This document shows, piece by piece, positions 7,362-14,399 of a DNA stretch of 17,854 bases (positions are counted from its first letter, which is position 1; the number at the start of each line of letters is the position of its first letter). The DNA comes from CALSMU01 sp963926405 (GTDB lineage: Bacteria > Bacteroidota > Bacteroidia > Flavobacteriales_D > Parvicellaceae): the NCBI GenBank assembly GCA_963926405.1, contig CAWUXI010000133.1:1-17854 (forward strand), read 5' to 3'. The notes beneath the pieces are model-generated. The model was not told the origin of the DNA and did not search any database. It was given only the letters and a program-made list of their open reading frames with translations. The position numbers were made by a program, and so were the translations under genes.

Positions 7362-7940
7362 CTAATGTATTGCAGGTCGCCAAGGTAAGTATTCAGTTAC
7401 TTCTCCTTCTTTGATAAGAATCTCTTCCAATCTAGATCCTACTTCTTTAGTGGGGAAGTATCTTTCAGCTAATTGAAGAAATATATCAACATGTTCTTTT
7501 TCTTGAAGGTGAAGGTTGCCGTAGAATTTTTTTAACTCTTGGTCTTCAGTTGCTTCACTTACCAATTTAAAGCGTTCTACGCCTCTCATTTCAGCAACCG
7601 AAGCTAGTATTAGACGATCTAAAAGCCTTTCTTGGGAGTCTTCGCGAATAATGGAAGAAATCCCTTTCATATAGGGATCTTTTTTGAATTCAGAATCTAT
7701 AGTGAGGCCCCGCTTGTACATAATGTCATAGACTTGTTTAAAATGCAATAGTTCTTCAACTGCAATTTGGTTCAAGTCAGCTATTATATCTCTTTTATCT
7801 GGGTATTTTGCTATTAATGAAAGGCACATATGCGCAACTTTTCTTTCTGCATCAGCATGATCTTGTAAAAATTCGTCAATATTTTCGATTACTTGATCAG
7901 CCCATTCTGGGGGAGTTTCGTACTTTAATTTTATTTCCAT
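7362..7940 (-). CDS. miaE: tRNA-(ms2io6A37)-hydroxylase-like protein MiaE
   Basis: This 192-aa helical protein is of the MiaE ferritin-like di-iron family, which hydroxylates the isopentenyl group of (ms2)i6A37 beside the tRNA anticodon. The iron-ligand pattern is visible: HADAERKVAH (residues 28-37), VEELLHF with an ExxH pair (Glu63/His66), MRGVERF (118-124), and LQEKEHVDIF with a second ExxH (Glu147/His150). Length fits the family. The start ATG is 4 nt after the trkH stop, so the gene is the third in a trkA-trkH-miaE operon. A potassium-transport operon is not an obvious home for a tRNA modification enzyme. The product could also hydroxylate another substrate. Confidence 0.82.
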   Translation of the reverse strand: MEIKLKYETPPEWADQVIENIDEFLQDHADAERKVAHMCLSLIAKYPDKRDIIADLNQIAVEELLHFKQVYDIMYKRGLTIDSEFKKDPYMKGISSIIREDSQERLLDRLILASVAEMRGVERFKLVSEATEDQELKKFYGNLHLQEKEHVDIFLQLAERYFPTKEVGSRLEEILIKEGEVTEYLPWRPAIH

Positions 7941-7944
7941 AGTA

Positions 7945-9429
7945 TTAATTTCTTTTCCAAAAGTAAGGGGTGAAAATTAAGGCAACAGTAAATAACTCTA
8001 ATCTTCCCATTAGCATGAGTAAAGATAAAACCCATTTACTTGCATCTGGAAGTGCGGAGAAATTTCCTGTCGGACCGATACTCCCAATACCTGGGCCTAC
8101 ATTACCAACAGATGTAGCTACTGCACTAATTGCCTCTACAAAAGGAACTCCCATGGCCGTCACAACTATTGAACCTATAGTGAAGATAAATAAGTATAAA
8201 AATATGAATGCTAGTAAGTTGTATATTATCTTATTAGATATAGGTTCTTTGTTTAGGTGGATAGGGATTATAGCATTAGGGTGGAGTCTTCTTTTGAATT
8301 CCATTAGTCCATTTTTCATTAAAAGAACGATTCTTACTATTTTCATACCACCACTTGTGGATCCTGCAGATGCTCCTGAAAAAAGGAGTAAAAAGAAAAT
8401 AAATATGACTAATCCTCCCCAAAGCATGTAATCAGCACTTGCATAACCAGTAGTGGTTATCATACTTACGACTTGAAATAATGTTTGTCTAAAGGCTTGT
8501 CCAATTCCTCCTTGGGAGTTGTTAAGCACGAAGGGGGTAAGGACTATCGTTAATCCAATTATGCTCATTAGGTACCATTTAAACTCATCGTTTTTCCAAA
8601 AGTGTTTTAGTTTTCCTTTTAGTCCAAAGTATATTAAAGTGAAATTTGTGCCTGCTAAAAACATAAAAAAGATGATAATGTACTCGATTACGGGGGAATT
8701 AAATTCAGCGATACTGCCATCTTTAGTAGAGAATCCGCCAGTAGATGTTGTGGTAAATGCATGGTTGATTGCATCGAAAAAAGTCATTCCGCTGAACATT
8801 AGTAGTATCATTTCAAGGAATGTTAGTCCAAAATAGATAACCCATAACCGCTTTGCAGTTTCCTTTATTCTTGGGTGAATTTTATCTTTTGTGGGGCCTG
8901 GGGCTTCGGCAACAAATAGTTCCATACCTCCAATTCCTAAAAGAGGCAGTATGGCTATTGTTAGAACAATTATTCCCATTCCTCCAATCCATTGCGTAGT
9001 GCTTCTCCAAAACAATAAACTTTCAGGAAGACTAGAAATCTCATGTCCTTTATCTCCTAATATTGTGGCCCCGGTAGTAGTAAAGCCAGACATAGTTTCA
9101 AAAAAGGCGTTGCTTATGTTGCTTATTTCACCAGACATTATGTAGGGAAGAGATCCGAAAATCACCATCGATACCCATCCTAGCACTACGATTAAATAAC
9201 CGTCTCGTTTTTTTATTTCAGCATCTTTACTTTGTTTGTTGGAGAACCTAAGTCCTAGTCCGCAGCTGAAGGTAAGTACAGCAGAAGTGATAAGTGACCA
9301 CGTTGCTCCATCATTATAGTAGATAGAGAAGGGGATGGACATTGCCATAAGAAAGCCATTGATCATCAACAAGGTTCCCACTACATGAGCGATTACTTTG
9401 AGATTTAGCAGTCTTTTGGCTTTTGGCAT
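7945..9429 (-). CDS. trkH: Trk-type potassium uptake system, membrane subunit TrkH
   Basis: This 494-aa polytopic inner-membrane protein has the four pore-loop repeats of the TrkH/KtrB superfamily. Filter-like segments are SGFTTTGATI (residues 114-123), TTTSTGGFST (226-235), MITTTGYAS (323-331) and ATSVGNVGPG (438-447). The family motifs WRSTTQWIGGMGI (141-153) and SGASAGSTSGGMKIVR (351-366) are also present. It forms the K+-translocating pore, gated by the cytoplasmic TrkA ring. The gene begins 4 nt after the trkA stop and is followed 4 nt later by miaE. Length and motif spacing look intact, with no sign of truncation. Confidence 0.95.
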   Translation of the reverse strand: MPKAKRLLNLKVIAHVVGTLLMINGFLMAMSIPFSIYYNDGATWSLITSAVLTFSCGLGLRFSNKQSKDAEIKKRDGYLIVVLGWVSMVIFGSLPYIMSGEISNISNAFFETMSGFTTTGATILGDKGHEISSLPESLLFWRSTTQWIGGMGIIVLTIAILPLLGIGGMELFVAEAPGPTKDKIHPRIKETAKRLWVIYFGLTFLEMILLMFSGMTFFDAINHAFTTTSTGGFSTKDGSIAEFNSPVIEYIIIFFMFLAGTNFTLIYFGLKGKLKHFWKNDEFKWYLMSIIGLTIVLTPFVLNNSQGGIGQAFRQTLFQVVSMITTTGYASADYMLWGGLVIFIFFLLLFSGASAGSTSGGMKIVRIVLLMKNGLMEFKRRLHPNAIIPIHLNKEPISNKIIYNLLAFIFLYLFIFTIGSIVVTAMGVPFVEAISAVATSVGNVGPGIGSIGPTGNFSALPDASKWVLSLLMLMGRLELFTVALIFTPYFWKRN

Positions 9430-9433
9430 GGAT

Positions 9434-10774
9434 CTAAAGAAAGAATTTTTCTATTTTGTTAATAGACTCCGTTAATGAAAACACTACGGCTTTATCTCCG
9501 GCTTGTAGTTCAAAGTCTCCGAAAGGAATAAACCCTTTGTCTTCTCTGATTACTCCAGAAATATTTGCGGTCTTTGGAAACTTTAGATCTCTAATTTTTG
9601 TTTGGGTGACTTTAGAGTCTGGATTTACTATAAATTCAATTATTTCTGCATCAACACCAGGTAGACTTGCAATTGCAGAAACATTGCCTTTTCTAACATA
9701 TTTGAAAATGTTACTAGCGGCAATTATTTTTTTATTGATTAAAGTGTCAATTCCAATAGCTTGTGATAAATGTATGTAATCTATGTTCTCGACACGAGCA
9801 ATTGTTTTACGAACTCCATGGTTTTTGGCTACTAATGATGACATTATGTTTGTTTCGGAATCCCCGGTTACAGCAATAAATGCATCCATATCTGCTAATC
9901 CTTCTTCTTCTAAAGCTTTAACGTCTCTAGCGTCAACATTGATTACCAATGCTTTCTTAAGCCTTCCGACAATTCTTTCACATTTAGCCTTGTCTTTCTC
10001 TACTAAGGTAACATTATAGTCATGTTCTAAGTGCTCTGCAGTTAAGACTCCTATTTCACTCCCGCCTAGTATCATGATGTTCTTAATAGGAAAACATTCT
10101 TTTCCACAAATACTAGTAATATCATCAATAGATTCAGGAGCAGAAATAAAGTAAACAATGTCATTCTCCTTTATGATCGTATCGGAATTCGTTAGAATAG
10201 TTTCTTCATTTCTATGAAGGGCAATTGATTTATATTTTAATTCAGGGTTTAGGTAAGAGCTATCTTTTACTGTTTTGTTTTTTAGTGGTGAATTTTCTCC
10301 TATAGAGATTCCGAATACGGTTAATTTACCATCTTCAAATTCAAATTCATCAGTAAAAACCGACCTCTTTACAAGTCTATTGATTTCCTCTGTTGCAAGC
10401 AGTACAGGTGATATTAGTGTGTCAATTCCAAGGTCTTGGTAAACTTCCTCTCTTCCTTTTTTTAGGATATCTAAATCTGTAATCCGAGCAATTGTTCTTT
10501 TAGCTCCAAATTTCTTTGCAAGAATAGAAACCAATAAATTTGTTTCTTCTGAAGACGTAACCGCTATTAATAAGTCGCAAGAATCAACTTTTGCGCTTTC
10601 CAGTATTTTAATAGATTTTGCATCTCCAACAATCGTGTATACATCAATATGAGACGCTATATATTGCAGTCTGTCTGCGTTCTGATCAATCAAGTAGATG
10701 TCCTGAGATTCACTTGAAAGCATTTTAGCTAAATGATATCCAACGGCACCAGCTCCGGTAATAATAATCTTCAT
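9434..10774 (-). CDS. trkA: Trk potassium uptake system, regulatory NAD-binding subunit TrkA
   Basis: The 446-aa protein has the duplicated RCK_N-RCK_C layout of TrkA. The first Rossmann domain carries GAGAVG (residues 7-12) and Asp30 at the end of strand 2 for the nucleotide ribose. The first RCK_C spans ~145-220. The second Rossmann domain has LGGSEIG (236-242), where Ser replaces the middle glycine, and Glu259. The second RCK_C spans ~370-440. The protein assembles on the cytoplasmic face of TrkH and controls gating by nucleotides. It is the first gene of the operon with trkH and miaE, and a -7-like box lies 27 nt upstream of the ATG. Confidence 0.95.
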   Translation of the reverse strand: MKIIITGAGAVGYHLAKMLSSESQDIYLIDQNADRLQYIASHIDVYTIVGDAKSIKILESAKVDSCDLLIAVTSSEETNLLVSILAKKFGAKRTIARITDLDILKKGREEVYQDLGIDTLISPVLLATEEINRLVKRSVFTDEFEFEDGKLTVFGISIGENSPLKNKTVKDSSYLNPELKYKSIALHRNEETILTNSDTIIKENDIVYFISAPESIDDITSICGKECFPIKNIMILGGSEIGVLTAEHLEHDYNVTLVEKDKAKCERIVGRLKKALVINVDARDVKALEEEGLADMDAFIAVTGDSETNIMSSLVAKNHGVRKTIARVENIDYIHLSQAIGIDTLINKKIIAASNIFKYVRKGNVSAIASLPGVDAEIIEFIVNPDSKVTQTKIRDLKFPKTANISGVIREDKGFIPFGDFELQAGDKAVVFSLTESINKIEKFFL

Positions 10775-10801
10775 AATTCAATAATGAATAACATTACACT
10801 G

Positions 10802-10809
10802 CAAATGTA
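10802..10809 (-). promoter_or_regulatory. Candidate -7 element for the trkA-trkH-miaE operon
   Basis: The minus strand reads TACATTTG, a full TAnnTTTG match, ending 27 nt before the trkA ATG. A TTG at the -33 position is not evident. Confidence 0.45.
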
Positions 10810-10869
10810 AATATTGATTTGGAGATAATAGTTGTTTTAATCAGAGAATTATATAAAAGCTCTTAAATT

Positions 10870-12018
10870 TTATGCAGATTGCGCATCAAAGAAATTGCCT
10901 TCACCTTTTTCAACAATATTTTTTAACGGCTTAAAGTATGTCCTTAATAATGGCCATTTGTCTTCATATCTTTCAAGTAAGGTATTAATTGGGTTTTTAT
11001 ACTTTTTAAGATTGAATGTTATTGCTGAAGGTGTGATCTTAGGTTCGCATAGTTCAGAAACTGTATTTCCGTTTATTTTCCATTCTCGCTGATGAGCTGT
11101 GCCTGCCGCAACTTCATATTTGTCTAACATCTCAATAATATTAGAGTATTTGTCATTTTTGTATACTGCTAAATCGATATTTTTTCTTTCTTCTATCGAA
11201 ATATGTTCAGGTTCAATTAATAGAGTGGAAGAGTAGTTGATTGTTAAATTAAGAGCCATATGGATGGCGCCTCTTATTGCTTTTTCAATTGTCTCTAAGT
11301 CTGTAATTTTAGAAATTATAAAATCTTTTGATTTTTCCGATAAGGCAATTGAGATAGCCATTTCTTTATTGATTTGTGTAACTAAAGAATTCATAAAATG
11401 TTGTAAGCTCTTTTTGTAGTTCTCCTTTAATAGTAAATTTTCCTCTTTTGTAGTTTCTAAAGTTGCTTTCTGATTTTGCAAATTGTGCAGTACTAGATTG
11501 TGTGTTTCTAAATTATTGTATTCCTCTTTTATTCGGGCATTAAAAACATTGTGCAATAAATTACCTATTGTTGCTTTTTGTTGGGTAGTAATGTTTATTC
11601 CTTTAGACATTCCAAATATTCCGGCATGTGGCACTTTTATTATGAGCATATCAAACATTCGATCAAATGGGGAAATGAATTTAAGACACAAGTAATTGTT
11701 GTCCTCTTCATCTTCCAGTGTAAGTTGCTGAATCTTTTTCTTGGTTTTCACCCCAGTACCTATAACTTCATTCAGAAATAGAAGCATATCTTTTCTGAAC
11801 CATGCTTGTGGAGCTTTGTTTTTTCTAGCTTTTTGCAATAAATGAACTTTGTTTTTTAAAGATATTTTAATAGCGCCATTTTCGGTAAAACATTTTAATA
11901 CCACCTCTTTGTCCGCGTTACTGTATGCGGCATAAGCCTCTGTAACACCAGGAATGTAGTGTTTTAGGTTGTCGGAGAGATAACTTAAGGGGTGTTCTAT
12001 GAATGTGTAGCGTAACAT
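10870..12018 (-). CDS. Protein of unknown family, 382 aa, coiled coil and possible C-terminal helix-turn-helix
   Basis: I do not recognise this protein as a named family. It is soluble, with no signal peptide or membrane segment. Residues 1-160 look like a mixed alpha/beta domain (EVVLKCFTENGAIKISLKNK; FDRMFDMLIIKVP). Residues ~165-210 are Asn/Glu/Leu/Lys-rich and likely coiled coil, suggesting a dimer. Residues ~212-290 are mostly helical. Near the C-terminus, INGNTVSELCEPKITPSAI and the following FNLKKYKNPI (about 316-344) read like a helix-turn-helix with a basic recognition helix. Tryptophan-containing segments flank it (REWKING; DKWPLLRTYFKP). Transcription regulation is inferred from this and from the phased repeats that begin 3 bp upstream of the ATG. 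The gene is monocistronic or nearly so, since trkA starts 95 nt downstream with its own promoter. Confidence 0.7.
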   Translation of the reverse strand: MLRYTFIEHPLSYLSDNLKHYIPGVTEAYAAYSNADKEVVLKCFTENGAIKISLKNKVHLLQKARKNKAPQAWFRKDMLLFLNEVIGTGVKTKKKIQQLTLEDEEDNNYLCLKFISPFDRMFDMLIIKVPHAGIFGMSKGINITTQQKATIGNLLHNVFNARIKEEYNNLETHNLVLHNLQNQKATLETTKEENLLLKENYKKSLQHFMNSLVTQINKEMAISIALSEKSKDFIISKITDLETIEKAIRGAIHMALNLTINYSSTLLIEPEHISIEERKNIDLAVYKNDKYSNIIEMLDKYEVAAGTAHQREWKINGNTVSELCEPKITPSAITFNLKKYKNPINTLLERYEDKWPLLRTYFKPLKNIVEKGEGNFFDAQSA

Positions 12019-12020
12019 GC

Positions 12021-12116
12021 TTGAGTACGAAGTTAAGTAATTTATTGAGATTACACTTCATAAATTAAGTAAACTTTCAAGTAAAAATTAAGTATTGCTA
12101 AATTAAAAATTAAGTA
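12021..12116. repeat. Array of TTRAGTA-like 7-mers at ~11-bp phase
   Basis: TTAAGTA is present at 12033, 12065, 12088 and 12110. The last three lie within the longer identical word AAATTAAGTA (starting 12062, 12085, 12107). Variants are TTGAGTA at 12021, TTGAGAT at 12045 and TCAAGTA at 12077. Offsets from the first are 0, 12, 24, 44, 56, 67 and 89 bp, close to multiples of 11.1 bp, so all lie on the same face of the helix. Seven-base half-sites repeating every 11 bp are the binding pattern of OmpR/PhoB-type response regulators. The array fills the upstream region of the 382-aa gene. Confidence 0.5.
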
Positions 12117-12135
12117 TAAATAAACCACTTAACTA

Positions 12136-12168
12136 TTGAAAACATTATATAGTTACTCCGTATTATTG
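12136..12168 (+). promoter_or_regulatory. Possible promoter for the small membrane protein gene
   Basis: TTG (12136-12138), a 22-nt spacer and TATTATTG (12161-12168), a one-mismatch -7 box, are found with the same spacing as the promoter at 3528-3560. A transcript starting near 12175 would have a ~45-nt leader containing the palindrome at 12194-12208. Confidence 0.35.
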
Positions 12169-12193
12169 TTTTTCACAACGAGATAAGGTGAAT

Positions 12194-12208
12194 TTATCAA
12201 GTTGATAA
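12194..12208. promoter_or_regulatory. 15-bp perfect odd palindrome upstream of the small membrane protein gene
   Basis: TTATCAA-G-TTGATAA has 7-bp arms around one base, ending 10 bp before the GTG start at 12219. A third half-copy, GATAA, is at 12182-12186. The one-base centre is too tight for an RNA loop, so a dimeric DNA-binding protein is the more natural reader. Confidence 0.4.
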
Positions 12209-12218
12209 TTGAGTATAA

Positions 12219-12698
12219 GTGAAGTTAAAGAAAAGGCTATATAGATTGAAGGGATTACCTATAATGGGGCAAATATTATATGGGCTAATGGTAATCTTTA
12301 GTTTTATTCTCAGGTTTATTTTGAAAATTATTTTCAGATATATTTTCTTAATATGTGAGAATTTGGATTCCTTTAACAGAGGTAAAATAAGGCCGTTGTT
12401 CAATTCCTTTAACGTTTATCTATATAACCGAGCGTGTGATGCTTTTGATTGTGGTATTGAGCAAGAAAATGATAATATGATTAGCGAAGAACAAGAAATA
12501 GTTGTTCCATTATTTAGTAGAATTGGTGCATTTATTTTAAGGCTAGTACTGCTCATTTTTGGAAGAAAGAAGGAGGTTAAAAGCACGAATAAGAAAAGGA
12601 CTTTTATGAATCGAAAAAAACGTAGCCAACAGAATAAGGGAGCAGCAAGTACATACCTTGCTCGATTCCAGGCTTTATTTAGAGTTTTAGAGTATTGA
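12219..12698 (+). CDS. Small basic membrane protein of unknown function, 159 aa
   Basis: I do not recognise a family. Residues ~18-45 are strongly hydrophobic with interspersed Arg/Lys (MVIFSFILRFILKIIFRYIF). A second hydrophobic stretch with similar pattern is at ~98-115 (PLFSRIGAFILRLVLLIFGR), separated by an acidic, Asn-rich loop with two cysteines (CDAFDC, 73-78). The C-terminal ~45 residues are very basic (GRKKEVKSTNKKRTFMNRKK), which would keep that end in the cytoplasm or bind nucleic acid or phospholipid. The first in-frame start is GTG at 12219, right after an in-frame TAA. An ATG at 12264 is the alternative and would shorten the product to 144 aa while keeping both hydrophobic segments. 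The gene is divergent from the 382-aa gene. Confidence 0.6.
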   Translation: MKLKKRLYRLKGLPIMGQILYGLMVIFSFILRFILKIIFRYIFLICENLDSFNRGKIRPLFNSFNVYLYNRACDAFDCGIEQENDNMISEEQEIVVPLFSRIGAFILRLVLLIFGRKKEVKSTNKKRTFMNRKKRSQQNKGAASTYLARFQALFRVLEY

Positions 12699-12735
12699 TT
12701 TTTGCAAGGTAAAATGAATTTTAATAAATGGAATA

Positions 12736-12888
12736 ATGGAAGATGTTAAATGGTACCATAAAATATTAGGTGTACAAGAAGATAGTTATAAGGAAAGTTA
12801 TAGGGATAAAAGAATTGAGATTTATGAACTCTTTAAGAAAAATAAATATAAAAAGTTGCCTGAAAAGATCAAGGATAAACCAACATAG
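12736..12888 (+). CDS. Candidate small protein, 50 aa, with a J-domain-like first helix
   Basis: The ATG ORF lies 37 nt after the small membrane protein gene. Its product begins MEDVKWYHKILGVQEDSYKE, which resembles the opening of DnaJ domains (YYxILGVxxDAS), and continues with a helical, Lys/Glu/Tyr-rich stretch. The His-Pro-Asp tripeptide required to stimulate Hsp70 is absent, so it cannot be a working J-domain. The high charge and lack of low-complexity hydrophobics make it more protein-like than most chance ORFs in such AT-rich DNA. It could be a small independent protein or a decayed fragment. Confidence 0.4.
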   Translation: MEDVKWYHKILGVQEDSYKESYRDKRIEIYELFKKNKYKKLPEKIKDKPT

Positions 12889-12949
12889 TATTTGAAGTTT
12901 TTTTTTATCTGTATTATCCTTATATTCGAGCGCTGAAAAATTAAAAATT

Positions 12950-14359
12950 ATGACGAGAATAAAATTCGGAACAGATGGGTGGAGAGCGATTATCGCTAAA
13001 GAATTTACTGTAGATAATGTGGTGAGAATTTCTGAGGCTACAGGAAATTGGACGAAAAGTAACTATGCCCAACCTTCTATTGTGTTAGGTCATGACTGCA
13101 GGTTTGCGGGTGAAATGTTTGCTGAAACTGCAGCCAAAGTATTTGCTTCTCAAGGTATAAAGGTTTTACTAGCGAAGAATTTTGTTTCAACACCTATGGT
13201 TTCATTAGGTTGTGTAAAATACAACACTTCAATAGGAGTAGTTGTAACTGCAAGTCATAACCCGCCTTCTTATAATGGGTATAAGTTAAAAGGTGGCTTT
13301 GGCGGTCCTTTGAGTGCTGAGCATGTTCAAGAGGTAGAGGACATTATTTCAGATGATGTAAATATTGATGTTGCATCACTTTCGATTGATGAATTTGTAA
13401 AACAAGGTTTGATAGAATATGTTGATCTTGAAGAATTATATTTAGATGCAGTTCGTGAAAACTTTGATCTAGATGCAATAGCCAATTCGGATATGAATTT
13501 TGCATATGATGCAATGTATGGTGCTGGACAAAATGTACTGAAAAAGCTCTTGCCAAAAATGACTTTCTTGCATTGTGAAGAAAATCCATCATTTATGGGT
13601 CAGGCTCCCGAGCCAATAGATAAAAATTTACAAGAATTTTCACAATTAATAAAATCCAGAGGAAATATCGCTGCTGGTTTGGCTACTGATGGTGATGCTG
13701 ATAGAATTGGATTGTATAATTCACAAGGAGAATTTGTAGATTCGCACCATATTATGTTGTTGTTAATGAATTACTTGCATAAAACAAAAGGGCTTAGAGG
13801 AAAGGTTGTTGTTGCAGCCTCTACAACTCCAAGAGTTGGTAGATTAGCAGAAATGTGGGGATTGGAGTTTGATATGGTTCAAATTGGATTTAAATACATT
13901 GCTTCTCAAATGGTGACAGAGGATGTTCTGGTTGGAGGGGAAGAAAGTGGTGGGATAGCGATAACAGGTCATATTCCAGAAAGAGATGGTATTTGGATGG
14001 GCTTAGTTCTTTTTGAATTTATGGTAAAATCTGGAAAATCATTAGAAGAATTGGTTGATGAAATTTATGCCTTGGTTGGAGAGTTCAAATATTGGAGAGA
14101 TGATTTACACCTCTCTGAAGAATTGAAACAAGAGGTAATTGCTAATTGCAAGGCTGACAAGTACCAATCATTTGGTGAATTCCAAGTACAAGAAGTTCAA
14201 ACAATTGATGGGTTTAAATATATTCTTAGCGAAGATGAATGGTTAATGATTCGTCCTTCAGGCACAGAACCAGTATTGCGAGCTTATGCTGAGGCAAAAA
14301 CTCTTGATGGAGCAAAGGCTATTCTTAAAGCTGCAAAAGCTGAGTTAGGGATAGGGTGA
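12950..14359 (+). CDS. Phosphoglucomutase/phosphomannomutase family phosphohexomutase
   Basis: The 469-aa alpha-D-phosphohexomutase is complete, with all four active-site motifs. TASHNPPSYNGYK (residues 100-112) holds phosphoserine Ser102, TDGDADRIG (246-254) binds Mg2+ through the three aspartates, GGEESGG (329-335) reads the sugar, and RPSGTEP (435-441) binds the phosphate. The protein starts MTRIKFGTDGWRAII. It interconverts hexose 1- and 6-phosphates for cell-wall and glycan precursor synthesis or glycogen-type metabolism. Glucose versus mannose preference cannot be decided from sequence reading; the FGTDGWR start and GGEESGG are common to the PgcA-like group. A near-consensus -7 box, TATATTCG, lies at 12921-12928, 21 nt before the ATG. 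The gene converges with the helicase gene. Confidence 0.92.
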   Translation: MTRIKFGTDGWRAIIAKEFTVDNVVRISEATGNWTKSNYAQPSIVLGHDCRFAGEMFAETAAKVFASQGIKVLLAKNFVSTPMVSLGCVKYNTSIGVVVTASHNPPSYNGYKLKGGFGGPLSAEHVQEVEDIISDDVNIDVASLSIDEFVKQGLIEYVDLEELYLDAVRENFDLDAIANSDMNFAYDAMYGAGQNVLKKLLPKMTFLHCEENPSFMGQAPEPIDKNLQEFSQLIKSRGNIAAGLATDGDADRIGLYNSQGEFVDSHHIMLLLMNYLHKTKGLRGKVVVAASTTPRVGRLAEMWGLEFDMVQIGFKYIASQMVTEDVLVGGEESGGIAITGHIPERDGIWMGLVLFEFMVKSGKSLEELVDEIYALVGEFKYWRDDLHLSEELKQEVIANCKADKYQSFGEFQVQEVQTIDGFKYILSEDEWLMIRPSGTEPVLRAYAEAKTLDGAKAILKAAKAELGIG

Positions 14360-14369
14360 TTTTAATGAT

Positions 14370-14399
14370 TAGAGAGTTGTTTATAGTGATGATTCTCTA
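14370..14399. terminator. Weak stem-loop between convergent genes
   Basis: TAGAGA (14370-14375) pairs with TCTCTA (14394-14399) around an 18-nt loop, in the 37-nt gap between the mutase and helicase stops. There is no clear T-run on either side, so a terminator role is only suggested by position. Confidence 0.2.

Noticed and set aside
7970..9145. Three plus-strand ORFs of 84-153 codons antisense to trkH
   Set aside because: They lie wholly within the strongly supported trkH and have Pro/Ile/Ser-rich composition typical of antisense shadows, with no family motif.
9456..10019. Plus-strand ORFs antisense to trkA
   Set aside because: Shadow frames of a clearly functional gene; no recognisable domain.
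12197..12403. 68-aa minus-strand ORF
   Set aside because: Shadow of the small membrane protein gene, whose plus-strand frame has the more protein-like composition and is divergent from the neighbour as expected.
13344..13592. His/Gln-rich 82-aa minus-strand ORF
   Set aside because: Lies inside the phosphohexomutase gene; the composition arises from reading its Asp/Glu/Leu codons backwards.
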